Source of the DNA: Anaerolineae bacterium
Lineage (GTDB): Bacteria; Chloroflexota; Anaerolineae; Aggregatilineales; Aggregatilineaceae
NCBI GenBank assembly: GCA_027494015.1
Contig: JAOSJP010000023.1
Span: 215,293-279,292, forward strand
DNA: 64,000 bases
Direction: 5' to 3'
Shown here: positions 18,751 through 27,494 of the stretch, one piece after another
Position numbering within the stretch: position 1 is the stretch's first letter
How the letters are laid out: each line of letters begins with the position of its first letter
Position numbers and translations under genes: made by a program
The notes under the pieces: model-generated
What the model was told of the DNA's origin: nothing
Databases searched by the model: none
The model's input: only the letters and a program-made list of their open reading frames with translations

Positions 18751-19689
18751 CTAGCCCTCCCTCGCCCGGTTGAGCGCGCGGATGTACAGATTGCTGACGG
18801 CGATGATAATGACGAGCACGATGTAGGCCAATGCGCTGGACTCCCCGGTACGAGTCTTGAGAAAAGCCTCGCTATAGAGCCGGACGGCCACCGTCTCGGT
18901 CTTGTCACCAGGCCCGCCGCCGGTCAGACCCATCACCAGGTCGAATGCCTTAAATGCTTCAATCGTGCGGAAGAGCACGGCGATAAGCAGCAGCGGCATC
19001 ACCTGGGGCAGGGTGATGCGCCGGAACTGGAACCAGGCGCTGGCCCGGTCAATGGCTGCCGCTTCGTAGAGATAATTGGGAATGGCCCCCAGGCCCGACA
19101 GGCACAACAGCATCACGAAGGGACTCCACATCCACACGTCCACGATGACGATGGCCCACAGGCCGAGCGTGGGGTCAGACAGCCACTGGTCGCCCCCGCG
19201 CGGGTTGAGATAGATCAGGTAATTGAAGAAGCCTTTGGACGGGTCGAAAATCAGCTTCCAGAACAACCCCACCACCACCGGAGAGAGCATCATCGGAATC
19301 AGGATCAGCGTCGTGATCAGGCCGCTCCCCCTGAATTTTTCGCGCAAGAGCATCGCCAGCCCAAAGCCAATGACGATCTGCAGCCCGACCGACAGCACGG
19401 CATAACGCCCCGTGATCGTGAAGTTGTGCCAGTAGCGGCTGCGCTCAGTGGTCAGAACCTTCTCGTAATTGTCCAGAGCCACCCATTTCGGCGGCTCGTT
19501 GGCAATCACCGAATAGTCGTTGAAGCTGAGGTACAGGCTGTAGAACAGCGGGAAGATATTCATGACGATCAGCAAGAGCAGCGTCGGCCAGATGAAGAGG
19601 TGGGCGATCGTCTTGTCGCTCATCTGGCGGCGGCCATGCTGCGTCATCCGCTGCGGGCCGGCGGGTATGGCTTGAGCATTTGAGGTCAT
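18751..19689 (-). CDS. Sugar ABC permease (MalF/UgpA type)
   Basis: A 312-residue permease with six predicted helices starting after a ~28-residue cytoplasmic tail. The EAA loop reads YEAAAIDRASAWFQFRRITLP. The external loop contains FNDYSVIANEPPKWVALDNYEKV, typical of UgpA/MalF proteins. GLTGGGPGDKTETVAVRLY is the conserved C-terminal signature. It pairs with the MalG-type gene 2 bp downstream and follows the binding-protein gene by 81 bp. No defect is visible. Confidence 0.92.
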   Translation of the reverse strand: MTSNAQAIPAGPQRMTQHGRRQMSDKTIAHLFIWPTLLLLIVMNIFPLFYSLYLSFNDYSVIANEPPKWVALDNYEKVLTTERSRYWHNFTITGRYAVLSVGLQIVIGFGLAMLLREKFRGSGLITTLILIPMMLSPVVVGLFWKLIFDPSKGFFNYLIYLNPRGGDQWLSDPTLGLWAIVIVDVWMWSPFVMLLCLSGLGAIPNYLYEAAAIDRASAWFQFRRITLPQVMPLLLIAVLFRTIEAFKAFDLVMGLTGGGPGDKTETVAVRLYSEAFLKTRTGESSALAYIVLVIIIAVSNLYIRALNRAREG

Positions 19690-19770
19690 GCGTGCACCTT
19701 CGCACCTTCAATGGGATGGTGGGAAAGCAGGCATGTGCCCGCTTTCCCACCTACGAACTGACAAAACAGA

Positions 19771-21114
19771 CTAGCCGTCGATCACTCCGGCCTCAACCAG
19801 AACTTCGTGCTGTTCGACAGCCATGCCGTCCAGGGCTTCCTTGGCCGTCCCGACATTGCCTACCACGTAGCCGTTGATGTAACGCTGCGCCGGCTCGAGC
19901 AGGTCGTTGTAGACCGGGATGTTCCAGAAGTCCTTGACGAAGGTCATCGACTCGGCGAACGCCTTGTTGTAAGGCGTGTTGCTCAGGAATTCCTCAGACT
20001 CCAGCACGGCGATGTTGCAGGTGTAGCCACCGACTTCGGCCCACTGCTTCTGCACCTCATCCGAGGCGAACCACTTGATGAAGTCCAGCGAAGCCTGCTT
20101 GCGCTCGTCGCTGATGTAGTTGAGCACGCTCATGCCCTGCCCACCCAGCGCCACATAGCGGTCGCCGTAGGGGCCGGCTGGCCCGGAGAAGTAGCCGGTC
20201 ACATTCGCGTAGGGGTTCTTGCCGGGATCGAGCAGGTCCGGCAGGAAGGCGAAGTAGTTCATGACCATCGTCGCCTGGCCGTTGATGAAGGCCGAGTTCA
20301 CCTCGGTGTAGAAGGCATTGTCGGTGCCGGGCGGGGCGAACTGGTACAGTGCCTTGTAGAACTCCAGTGCCTCGATGGCCTTCTCCGAGTTGACAACGCC
20401 GAGCACCTGGTTGTTCTCGTCCTGCCAGCCAACACCCCAACTGAACAGGACGTTCTCGAACCCCATGATCATCCCGTCATAGTCTTTCTGGGTGTAGATG
20501 GCAGCGCCGTAGACGTTGTCGGCAGGGCGATAGAAGAACTCAGCGATGTCACGCAGCTCGGCCCAGGTCTGGGGCGCGGCCAGCGGATAGCCATACTCGG
20601 CCTCAAAGGCGGCCATCTCTTCGGGGTCTTCCAGGCGGTCCTTGCGATAACCCCAGCCCACTGCGTCACCTTCGGTCGGGTAACCCCAGTAGCGGCCTGA
20701 GCCTGGCGGGTATTCACCATAGAACTGCAGCGTGGCGGGGGTCACCGTCTCAGCGATGCCGTTCTCGATCATGAAGTCGGTCAGCTCCACATAGTGGCCC
20801 TGCTCAGCACCCTGGCCGAGCCACTGGCTGTCGCCCACCACCATGTCGTAGGCATCACCCCTGGCGGCCCATTCGGCAGTCATGCGATCGCTGAAGGATG
20901 GCCACGGCTCCTGGATGACGGTGATCTTGATGCCGGTTGCGGCCTCATAGCGGTTGCCGATCTCCTGCAGGTAGTCGGCAGGCGGCCACTGTGCCCAGAA
21001 GATGACCAGCTCGGTGACCTGCGTCTTGGGGGCTGCCGTCGCGCCGCCAACTCCCAAAGCCAGGCTCAGAACCAGAACGACCAGCAGCAGGAAGCTGCCT
21101 GTTTTCTTCATCAT
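19771..21114 (-). CDS. Extracellular sugar-binding protein of the ABC importer
   Basis: A 447-residue family 1 solute-binding protein with a signal peptide (MMKKTGSFLLLVVLVLSLALG) cleaved near GATAAP; no lipobox Cys is seen. The mature protein starts VTELVIFWAQWPPADYLQEI, with YDMVVGDSQWLGQ, a FINGQATMVMNYFAF stretch and SFIKWF-like helices typical of sugar-binding proteins. It captures substrate outside the membrane and delivers it to the MalF/MalG pair. AGGAGG precedes the tandem ATGATG start. The ligand is unknown; location beside xylAB favours a pentose or oligosaccharide. Confidence 0.9.
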   Translation of the reverse strand: MMKKTGSFLLLVVLVLSLALGVGGATAAPKTQVTELVIFWAQWPPADYLQEIGNRYEAATGIKITVIQEPWPSFSDRMTAEWAARGDAYDMVVGDSQWLGQGAEQGHYVELTDFMIENGIAETVTPATLQFYGEYPPGSGRYWGYPTEGDAVGWGYRKDRLEDPEEMAAFEAEYGYPLAAPQTWAELRDIAEFFYRPADNVYGAAIYTQKDYDGMIMGFENVLFSWGVGWQDENNQVLGVVNSEKAIEALEFYKALYQFAPPGTDNAFYTEVNSAFINGQATMVMNYFAFLPDLLDPGKNPYANVTGYFSGPAGPYGDRYVALGGQGMSVLNYISDERKQASLDFIKWFASDEVQKQWAEVGGYTCNIAVLESEEFLSNTPYNKAFAESMTFVKDFWNIPVYNDLLEPAQRYINGYVVGNVGTAKEALDGMAVEQHEVLVEAGVIDG

Positions 21115-21157
21115 GTGCGCAATCCTCCTGAAAATCTCTTGCTGCGAGCGCTAGTGT

Positions 21158-21167
21158 CCAACGTTGG
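21158..21167. promoter_or_regulatory. CCAACGTTGG palindrome before the binding-protein gene
   Basis: A perfect 10-bp palindrome lies ~45 bp upstream of the binding-protein start. On the minus strand it is preceded by GTG, giving GTGCCAAC, an octamer also found inside the ROK-promoter operator at 22644-22668. It could be a secondary site for the same repressor; the match is short. Confidence 0.25.
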
Positions 21168-21264
21168 CACGAACTCGTTCGGATATGGGGCCGTCCCCAA
21201 TGGATTGTCTCTTGCCAGGCCTCCTCCTTTCTGTGCTCCAGGATACTGACCCTGATCAGCATTG

Positions 21265-22524
21265 TTAGAGATGGTTCTGCGGATGATAGCGGCCCGGCTC
21301 CAGCACAATCGCCTGGAGCAGCGTGGCCACCCCGCCCATCACGCACGCATCGGAGCCGTGCTGGGCCAGCAGTATCTCTGTCGCCTCGGCGTTCCAGCGC
21401 AGCGCGCGCCAGCCGACTTCGGCGCGCACGGTGGGCAGCAGCCATTCGCCCGCCAGGCTCAATATGCCCCCCAGGACCACCAGATCGGGATTGAACCCGT
21501 TGATCAGCGAGGCGATGCCGATCCCCAGGTTACGCCCCACCGTCTCAAAGGCGGAGAGGGCGACAGAGTCGCGCTGAGCAGCCGCCTCGACGATGAGCGG
21601 GATGGACAGGTTGTTCAGGTCGCCGCCGGTCAGGGCCGTCAGCACGCTAGGCCGCCCCTCGGTGATGGCCTGTCGCGCCAACCGGAACACCGCCGACTGG
21701 CTGACCAGCGTCTCCCAACAGCCCCGGTTGCCGCAATTGCACAGCGCGCCGTCGGGGTCAATGGTCATGTGGCCGAACTCGCTGGCGAAGCCGGTCGTGC
21801 CGCGCACCAGTTGGCCGTTGCGCACCACCGCCCCGCCCACGCCCACGCCTGCGCTGATGTAAAGCACCTCGTTGTAGCCCTTCGCCGCGCCGAAGAGCGT
21901 TTCGCCCAGGGCGGCCATGTTGGCTTCGTTGTCCACAAACACCGGCACGCCGCCAAACTCAGCGCTCACGATGTCGCGCAAGGGGACATCGCGCCATTGC
22001 AGGTTGGGCGCGAAGAGCAGGGTGCCCGTCGCCTGTTCGATCAGCCCCGGCACGCCGATGGCCACGCCCAGCAGCCCCCCGCTGCCAGAGCAACGGGTGG
22101 TCCCGATGTCCACCGCACTGTGCAAAAGGGCCAGGACGTGGTTCATAATCTCGTCCCGGCCCTGGGTGCTGACCATGTTCTCCTTCATGCGCCAGACCAC
22201 TTCGCCCCCGAAGTTGGCGCAGAGCACCGAGATGAAGTCCACGCCCAGCTCGCAGCTCACAATGTAGCCAGCGCGCGGGTTCAGCCCCAGCATCATCGAG
22301 GGGCGTCCCACGCCGGTGGAACTCAAGCCGGTCTCGTGGACGAAGCTCATGTCAATCAGTTCTTGAACCAGGCTGGAGACGGTGGATTTGTTGAGGCCGG
22401 TGACTTCTGCCAGCGAGGCGCGTGAGAGCGCCTCGTGTTCCAGCAAACGCCTCATGATCACCGAGAGATTGATTTCGCGGACAAGCGTCTGGTCACCTGT
22501 CCGCAGGTGCGCATGATTCGACAT
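21265..22524 (-). CDS. ROK-family transcriptional repressor (XylR/NagC-like)
   Basis: A 419-residue regulator. Residues ~15-75 form a winged helix-turn-helix (ALSRASLAEVTGLNKSTVSSLVQELIDM). Residues ~90-400 form the ROK sugar-binding domain with the zinc motif CNCGNRGCWE and the glucokinase-like GVGVGGAVVRNGQ and EFGHMTIDP segments. Such proteins bind operators and release them on binding a sugar. It heads the minus-strand sugar locus, and its own promoter region carries a XylR-like operator, so autoregulation and control of the whole locus are likely. The ribosome site is weak. Confidence 0.92.
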   Translation of the reverse strand: MSNHAHLRTGDQTLVREINLSVIMRRLLEHEALSRASLAEVTGLNKSTVSSLVQELIDMSFVHETGLSSTGVGRPSMMLGLNPRAGYIVSCELGVDFISVLCANFGGEVVWRMKENMVSTQGRDEIMNHVLALLHSAVDIGTTRCSGSGGLLGVAIGVPGLIEQATGTLLFAPNLQWRDVPLRDIVSAEFGGVPVFVDNEANMAALGETLFGAAKGYNEVLYISAGVGVGGAVVRNGQLVRGTTGFASEFGHMTIDPDGALCNCGNRGCWETLVSQSAVFRLARQAITEGRPSVLTALTGGDLNNLSIPLIVEAAAQRDSVALSAFETVGRNLGIGIASLINGFNPDLVVLGGILSLAGEWLLPTVRAEVGWRALRWNAEATEILLAQHGSDACVMGGVATLLQAIVLEPGRYHPQNHL

Positions 22525-22643
22525 AAAGTTGAGGTCTCAAAAGAACTATCTCGATAAAAGAAACCTTCGCGCACGCAGAGCGCCAGCCGAGGCGCCGCCC
22601 GCGTTGCGGCCAGGCTCACCCCCGGCGCCGCTTGAACATTCGC

Positions 22644-22668
22644 TTTGTTTGTTGTGCCAACCAACTAA
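22644..22668 (-). promoter_or_regulatory. Putative ROK (XylR-like) operator
   Basis: A 25-bp imperfect inverted repeat, TTTGTTTGTTG / CAACCAACTAA around TGC. It matches about 20 of 25 positions of the Bacillus xyl operator as I recall it. It lies immediately downstream of the inferred -10 and would cover the start site, the usual place for repression. Confidence 0.55.
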
Positions 22669-22672
22669 TTTT

Positions 22673-22701
22673 ATTATCAGTCCAGTTCTGACAAAAGTCA
22701 A
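22673..22701 (-). promoter_or_regulatory. Sigma-70-type promoter of the ROK/sugar operon
   Basis: On the minus strand the sequence reads TTGACT, a 17-bp spacer, then GATAAT. The predicted start is near 22666, about 140 bp upstream of the ROK ATG and inside the operator described at 22644-22668. Confidence 0.65.
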
Positions 22702-22756
22702 GGAGTCAACGGGGTGCGCGCAAAGGTTGTCAGCGACTCGCCGGGCGCGGGGACGT

Positions 22757-22861
22757 TGACCTCACCCCCAGCCTCGCTGCGCTCGGCGAGGCGCATCAGC
22801 GCCGAGCGGGGGTGAGGTTAACCGGGGCGCTGCAGAGCAGCGCCCCTGCCTGGCAAGTTTT
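22757..22861. repeat. GC-rich dispersed repeat cluster
   Basis: The tract starts TTGACCTCACCCCCAGCCTC, contains the hairpin-forming GCGCCGAGCGGGGGTGAGGTT, and is followed by GCGCTGCAGAGCAGCGCCCC and CCTGGCAAGTTTTA. The same two modules recur together at 48281-48360 and (inverted) at 53880-54040. It fills most of the gap between the ROK promoter and the MFS gene end. Confidence 0.75.
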
Positions 22862-22950
22862 ACTCGCGCCCCGGCGCACCGCCTGACAGCGTGCGCAGCC
22901 GATTCATCGTAGAATCGCCTGTGAAAGCCAGTCTTGCATGATGCAGGCGC

Positions 22951-24561
22951 TCAATCCCCCGCGGCGGCCATGCTGGACACCTCCCGCTCGGCTCCCTCCT
23001 GTGTTCTGGACTCTTCGCGCGGCGCGCGCACATGAGAAGGCAGAATGAGCAGCACCAGCGCCGCATTGATCAACATCACAGCCGCGCCAAAGAGCATGGC
23101 GTCGTTCATGCCGCCCACGAACGCGCGGTCGGCGACGCCGGTGATGGTCTCGGCAAACGCTGGCGGCACCTGCGGATTGGCGGCGATCATATGCGCGGCC
23201 TGAATGCTGCTGGAGATTCCCTCGAAGATGTCGGGCCGAAGCTGCGGCAGGGCCGTCTTGAGCGACGCGATGCCGTCCAGATAGCGCCCGTTCATGATCG
23301 TCCCCAGCACGGCCACGCCCAGCGCACCACCAAGCTGGCGCGTCGTGTCGTTCATGGCCGAGCCGATGCCCGCTTTGCTCACCGGCACCGATCCCATGAT
23401 CGAGTTGGTCGCCGGGCTGACGGCGAAGCCCATGCCGCCGGCCAGGATGATCTCACCCAGGGCCACCGTCGCATACGAGGAGTCCACGTCGTACCTCTGC
23501 GACATGAACAGCAGCCCGCCCGCCGAGATCAGAATGCCGAGGGCCACCGTCCGCTTGGTGCCCAGCCGCGCCGCCACTTTCGCCGAGGACGCCGACACGA
23601 TAGCCAGCGTCGCGGCCAGCGGCACCAGGCGCAGCCCGGCGTCCAGCGCCGAGTAGCCCAGCACCGTCTGCAAGTATTGACTGAGGAAGAAGATGGACCC
23701 GAACAGGCTGAACATGATGAAGGTCATGGCGATATTCGCCCCGGTGAACGACATGTTCCTGAAGAAATGCAGCGGCAGCATGGCGTTCGGAGCGCGGCTC
23801 TCCCACCAGGTGAACGCGGCCAGCAGCACCCCCGCCACGCCGAAGGCCAGCAGCACGTTGGAATCAGTCCAGTGGCCCTGGCCCGCTTCGATGATGCCGT
23901 AGACCAGCGCAAACAGACCGGGCACTGAGAGCAGGACGCCGGGAACGTCCGGCTTTGGCGCGTGCTCATCCTTCGAATTGGCCAGGAAGAAGGCCCCGCC
24001 CACCAGCGCGACGGCGACCACCGGCAGGTTCACGAAGAAGACCGCGTTCCATTCGAAATGCTCCAGCAGCAGCCCGCCGACGACCGGCCCGACGCCGACG
24101 CCCAGCCCGAAGATGGCCGCCCAGATGGCGATGGCCTGTGAGCGCTCTTCGCGCGGGAAGGTTGCGCTGATGATGGAGAGCGTCGCCGGCATGATGGTTG
24201 CCCCGCCGATGCCGAGAAAGGCGCGCGCGGCGATCAGCATCTCGGTGGAGGTGGCCAGGGCGGCCCACAGCGATCCCAGCCCGAACATGATCAGCCCGAA
24301 TTGCAGGGCGATCTTGCGCCCGATGCGGTCGCCGATGGCCCCCATGGTCAGCAAGAGTGCCGCGAACACGAGCACGTAGGCGTCTACGATCCACTGCAAG
24401 TCGCTGGCCGAAGCGCCCAGATCGTTGGAGATTGACGGCAGGGCAACGTTGAGAATCGTGTTGTCCAGGCTGATGACGACCAGCGAAATGCCAATGAAGA
24501 ACAGGCCGATCCAGCGTTTGGAATAGCCCGGCAGGTTTTGGTGAGCAGTTTCGGCGGACAT
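22951..24561 (-). CDS. DHA2-family MFS drug exporter (EmrB/QacA-like)
   Basis: A 536-residue, 14-helix proton-driven exporter. Helix 1 carries the DHA2 signature ISLDNTILNVALPSI, the loop between helices 2 and 3 has GDRIGRK (motif A), and helix 5 has the glycine-rich antiporter motif C (GLGVGVGPVVGGLL). Late helices 13-14 contain FGAAVMLINAALVLLIL. It probably exports hydrophobic or cationic compounds. The start is inferred from MSAETAHQNLPGYSKRW. It stands alone, with repeats on both sides. No dedicated regulator is adjacent. Confidence 0.92.
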   Translation of the reverse strand: MSAETAHQNLPGYSKRWIGLFFIGISLVVISLDNTILNVALPSISNDLGASASDLQWIVDAYVLVFAALLLTMGAIGDRIGRKIALQFGLIMFGLGSLWAALATSTEMLIAARAFLGIGGATIMPATLSIISATFPREERSQAIAIWAAIFGLGVGVGPVVGGLLLEHFEWNAVFFVNLPVVAVALVGGAFFLANSKDEHAPKPDVPGVLLSVPGLFALVYGIIEAGQGHWTDSNVLLAFGVAGVLLAAFTWWESRAPNAMLPLHFFRNMSFTGANIAMTFIMFSLFGSIFFLSQYLQTVLGYSALDAGLRLVPLAATLAIVSASSAKVAARLGTKRTVALGILISAGGLLFMSQRYDVDSSYATVALGEIILAGGMGFAVSPATNSIMGSVPVSKAGIGSAMNDTTRQLGGALGVAVLGTIMNGRYLDGIASLKTALPQLRPDIFEGISSSIQAAHMIAANPQVPPAFAETITGVADRAFVGGMNDAMLFGAAVMLINAALVLLILPSHVRAPREESRTQEGAEREVSSMAAAGD

Positions 24562-24650
24562 TGTGAGAGTTTCTCCTTGTGCGTGCGAGCGATACGTTCA
24601 GATAAAGAGAGCTGGTTCGGGCCGCCTATGGGCACAGCGGCCTGATGGGT

Positions 24651-24744
24651 TTGGACATTCAACACGGGTAACGCACACTGGGCGTCTTGTCGGGGAGGGT
24701 TTGCAAACCCTCCCCGACGGGCAGGTTGCCGATCATGATCGTCA
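24651..24744. repeat. Palindromic repeat with conserved flanks
   Basis: The palindrome at 24689-24718 (GTCGGGGAGGGTTTG and reverse complement) is flanked on the left by GACATTCAACACGGGTAACG and on the right by CCGATCATGATCGTCA. The 2600-2680 copy has the same arrangement inverted. Confidence 0.85.
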
Positions 24745-24770
24745 GATCCCATTAGAGCGGCTTCTCCTGC

Positions 24771-25247
24771 TTATGCGGCGAGCGCCGCCGAGAAGCCGCT
24801 GAGCAAGAGCACGCCAACCCCCAGGGCGGCGTTGGCGAAGAGCAGCCGGATGCTCAGTTGTTCTTTGGCCGGCGCGGCCAGTTTCCAACCTTTCAGGCCC
24901 AGGCTGCGGATCAGGGTGATGGCGATCATCACCAGCACCAGCACGTGCTTGAGCGTCAGCACCAGCGTGTAGTCGTTGGCGGTGCTGAACAGGCCCGCGA
25001 AGTCGTCATTCTGGCGAGCCTGGAGTAGCCCCGTCACGATCAGCCCGACGATGCTGAAGTACACCAGCCGGCTCAGCCTTCCCTGGATGGCGTTCATCAG
25101 GGCTTTGACCTGCGGCCCCGCGCCCAGCACTGACCTGGCCGATGGCAGCACGCTGAGCGTCAGGGTCAGCAGGCCGCCGATCCACACGGCGGTGAACAGA
25201 TCGTGCAGGAAGGTGACGAGAGCAAAGACCACATCCTGATTGGACAT
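24771..25247 (-). CDS. CopD-family membrane protein
   Basis: A 158-residue protein with four helices (~8-30, ~50-70, ~88-107, ~127-150). The opening FLHDLFTAVWIGGLLTL and the RLSRLVYFSIVGLIVTGLLQA stretch are typical of the CopD/copper-resistance-D domain. Family members have been linked to copper uptake or electron transfer; metal ligands beyond His14 are not obvious here. The ATG at 25247 follows GGAGGGAG; an upstream in-frame start is unsupported. A Crp/Fnr-type palindrome lies at 25334-25348. Confidence 0.78.
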   Translation of the reverse strand: MSNQDVVFALVTFLHDLFTAVWIGGLLTLTLSVLPSARSVLGAGPQVKALMNAIQGRLSRLVYFSIVGLIVTGLLQARQNDDFAGLFSTANDYTLVLTLKHVLVLVMIAITLIRSLGLKGWKLAAPAKEQLSIRLLFANAALGVGVLLLSGFSAALAA

Positions 25248-25333
25248 GCGAACTCCCTCCTTTGAGGCGGCAGACAAGAACCAACCTGGCTGCTCACAAG
25301 CGCCCATCATCGCACAGGGCGATGAACCTGTCT

Positions 25334-25348
25334 TCGACTTTTGTCGGA
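25334..25348 (-). promoter_or_regulatory. Crp/Fnr-type palindrome upstream of the CopD-like gene
   Basis: The core is CGAC-TTTT-GTCG. A GATGAT -10-like hexamer at 25306-25311 on the minus strand places the palindrome centre at -41.5, the class II activator position. Twenty bases around the core are identical to the site at 29858. Confidence 0.6.
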
Positions 25349-25376
25349 TTCTGGTGGGCAATCCTGCCGGAGGGGG

Positions 25377-25847
25377 TCAGTGCCTGGGGCTGCGTGCTCC
25401 TCGCGGTTTCAGCCAGGCGCGCCACCTGGCCCACAGCTCGATCAGCAGTTCCTGTTCCAGCCGGGCTTCAAAGCGCGTCGCTGCGAGAGAGCGCTCGGTG
25501 ATATTCCCCTGGCTCAATAGAAACTGCACGCGACGGCGCGCCGCTTTCAGCGCGCGCTGGTGGACGATAGGGAAGGACTGTGTTGGCGCCTGCGCCGCCA
25601 ACCGCTGGATCAGGGCGCGCTCGATCTGGTAGGAACGCCATGTCTCGGCATCACCACGCGGTGGTATCTCGCCGTCCGGGTAACGGTCCGCCAGGTAGCG
25701 TTCCCACCGCCTGAGCCTGTCTTCAGCCTCTTCCAGACGCCCGGCCAGAAAATCCTGTCCGAGCGGGATGAGCAGCTCCTGCTCTTCGTCGAGCACGTCG
25801 CGGATGACGGCGCGGATGTTGAGCTTAGGTCTCGGTTGGGCAAACAT
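25377..25847 (-). CDS. Small soluble protein of unknown function
   Basis: A 156-residue, charged, mostly helical protein starting MFAQPRPKLNIRAVIRDVLDEEQE. Arg- and Glu-rich helices (RLEEAEDRLRRWERYLADRY) dominate, with no membrane segment, cysteine or catalytic motif. I do not recognise the family. CGGAGG precedes the ATG at 25847. It has its own Crp/Fnr-type site at 25954, so it belongs to the same inferred regulon as the CopD-like gene and the ferredoxin operon. Confidence 0.7.
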   Translation of the reverse strand: MFAQPRPKLNIRAVIRDVLDEEQELLIPLGQDFLAGRLEEAEDRLRRWERYLADRYPDGEIPPRGDAETWRSYQIERALIQRLAAQAPTQSFPIVHQRALKAARRRVQFLLSQGNITERSLAATRFEARLEQELLIELWARWRAWLKPRGARSPRH

Positions 25848-25953
25848 GATAGCGCCTCCGTTGAGCGGTCGCAGCCACCGCCGCTGAAAGGCGATCTGCG
25901 ACCCATGTACCTTACGACAAAGGCTACTGTAGCAGCGGCAGGGCGCGCCGTCG

Positions 25954-25967
25954 CCGACAAAAGTCGG
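25954..25967 (-). promoter_or_regulatory. Crp/Fnr-type palindrome upstream of the unknown gene
   Basis: A perfect 14-bp palindrome CCGAC-AAAA-GTCGG. A TACAGT -10-like hexamer at 25926-25931 on the minus strand puts its centre at -41.5. Confidence 0.6.
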
Positions 25968-26104
25968 TTTTGTGCGGGGCGCGGAAGCTCGCCGGCTGGG
26001 GGCGTGCGAAACGTGCCAGAGAGGGGCACTGCTCTGCTGCGCCCGGCCCGAATTCAGACTTCCGAAGTTTTCGAAAACTTCGGAAGTCTCTTTCCGCACC
26101 TCGC

Positions 26105-26791
26105 TCAGACTCCGCGAGCGGCAAGGACAATGACCACGAAGAACAGGAAGGTCGCCAGTTGGCGGCCCAGCTTAGCCGCATAGGTGAAGGCCGCGGCGCG
26201 CAGAACGCTGCGCACAGAGGCGCGTTCCTCCTCGCCCGCCACCAGCCGCGTTTCGGTGAGCGACGCCAACGCCCGGTTGCTGGCATCGCGCTCAAGGGGC
26301 AGCGTCACCAGCGAAAACAGCAGCATTCCCGCCAGCATCAGCGCACCCAGCCCCATGAAGATCGGCATCCCGAACAGCATCCCGCCGATGAAGACCAGCG
26401 AACTCCACTGGCTAATGGCGGCCAGGCGGCTGCCCATCGAGACGCGCACCCGCATCAGCCGGAAGCCTTCGGCGTCCTGTGCGGCATGTCCCACCTCGTG
26501 CGCCACCACGCCTAAGGACGTGATCGAGCGCCCGTCAGCGACGCCCTCTGACAGGCGCAGAGTTCGGGAAGTAGGATCGTAGTGATCGGTCAGGTGTCCT
26601 GGCGTCTGCTCGACGGCCACATTGCCCAACTGATGATGGGCCAGCAGACGTCTGGCGGCTTCCAAACCGCTCAGCCCCGAACTGGCGCGCCGGGTTTCGT
26701 AGTGCTTGAATGCCTCTCGCACGCGTTTCTGGGCGTACCATGACAGCAGCGCCGGCCCGATCAGGAACAGATAAATCAACCCGGATGACAT
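26105..26791 (-). CDS. Membrane zinc metallopeptidase (YugP/Zn_peptidase_2 type)
   Basis: A 228-residue membrane protease. An N-terminal helix (residues ~3-20) anchors it. The catalytic zinc motif is VVAHEVGHAAQD (HEVGH), preceded by YDPTSRTLRLSEGVADGRSITSLG, typical of YugP relatives. Two helices follow (~125-160) and one closes the protein (~207-225). The third ligand is probably a Glu/Asp in LPLERDASNRAL. It lies 25 bp downstream of the universal stress protein gene and probably shares its message. GGGGGGAGG precedes the ATG. Confidence 0.87.
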   Translation of the reverse strand: MSSGLIYLFLIGPALLSWYAQKRVREAFKHYETRRASSGLSGLEAARRLLAHHQLGNVAVEQTPGHLTDHYDPTSRTLRLSEGVADGRSITSLGVVAHEVGHAAQDAEGFRLMRVRVSMGSRLAAISQWSSLVFIGGMLFGMPIFMGLGALMLAGMLLFSLVTLPLERDASNRALASLTETRLVAGEEERASVRSVLRAAAFTYAAKLGRQLATFLFFVVIVLAARGV

Positions 26792-26815
26792 CAGGGCAAA
26801 CCTCCCCCCAACTGG

Positions 26816-27260
26816 CTAATTGACGAATACCACCGAACGTGCAGCGCCGCCCTCTGGCTGCATATGCGCCTCGCCGGGCGCGAACACCGTCGCGCGATCT
26901 CACATCGGCGCTGCCTATGACAATTGCGGCGCAGTCTTCTTCCTGGGCGATCTGGCAGACCAGGATCGCCGGAACACCCTGCTCGAGCCGGACTGAGCTG
27001 GCAATTCCCGCCTGGGCCAGCATATTCGCGGCCTGGGCCAGGGCTTTGTGGCCTCCTTGCATCGCCTGGCGCAGCGCGCCCACGAGGTCGTCCAGGTCGG
27101 CGTTGCCTTTGCTAACTGTCTGTCTGACCAGGGCCGAGACCGGTGGAATCACGTAGACGGCCAGCACTTCTCCCTCAGCCGCGCGAGCCATTTCCGCAGC
27201 CGCCCGCGCCGCGCGCAGGGCATGGGGCGACCCGTCCGTTAGCAGAAGCACACGATACAC
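26816..27260 (-). CDS. Universal stress protein, frameshifted near the C-terminus
   Basis: The N-terminal ~115 residues are a standard UspA domain: VLLLTDGSPHALRAARAAAE, GEVLAVYVIPPV, then VRLEQGVPAILVCQIAQEEDCAAIVIGS. The reading frame then changes near 26900. A +1 shift restores a natural end, GVFAPGEAHMQPEGG then ARSVVFVN and a stop at 26816. Without the shift the frame runs into the protease gene as arginine-rich nonsense. The start is taken as the GTG at 27260, preceded by GGGAG. The canonical Gly-rich ATP loop falls in the damaged part, so nucleotide binding cannot be judged. Confidence 0.72.
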
Positions 27261-27375
27261 TACCCCGACTCCCAGGCACCTTAAAACCAGGCAGAAGACG
27301 TTCCAAACATGGGGGGGTGTTAGTTTTCGGCGATTGGTGTTTGGTTGGGGGGAAGGCAGCTCTGTCGCGGCTGCT

Positions 27376-27468
27376 CGCCAACAACCAGTAACTAACAACC
27401 AGCCACCAAGAACCAATCACCTACTACCTCGCCGCGCCCGGCGGGGGCGGGTTCGTGAACCCGCCCCC
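27376..27468. repeat. CAACAACC-type repeat and GC palindrome
   Basis: A CCAACAACCAGTAACTAACAACC tract (seen also at 31141, 47205 and 52826) is followed by the palindrome GGGGGCGGGTTC...GAACCCGCCCCC at 27443-27468. The 234-bp gap between USP and FtsH genes contains nothing else I can identify. Confidence 0.65.
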
Positions 27469-27494
27469 ACACACTCTCGGTGACGGCTTGTTCC

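Noticed and set aside
16370..18754. A 794-codon open frame on the plus strand opposite the ABC transporter genes
   Set aside because: Its product is His/Arg/Gln-rich without any family motif and is fully antisense to clear ATPase and permease genes; long antisense frames are common at this GC content.
22689..22700. TGAC-AAAA-GTCA as a fourth Crp/Fnr site
   Set aside because: It coincides with the -35 region of the ROK promoter and differs in the outer bases from the three CGAC-N4-GTCG sites.
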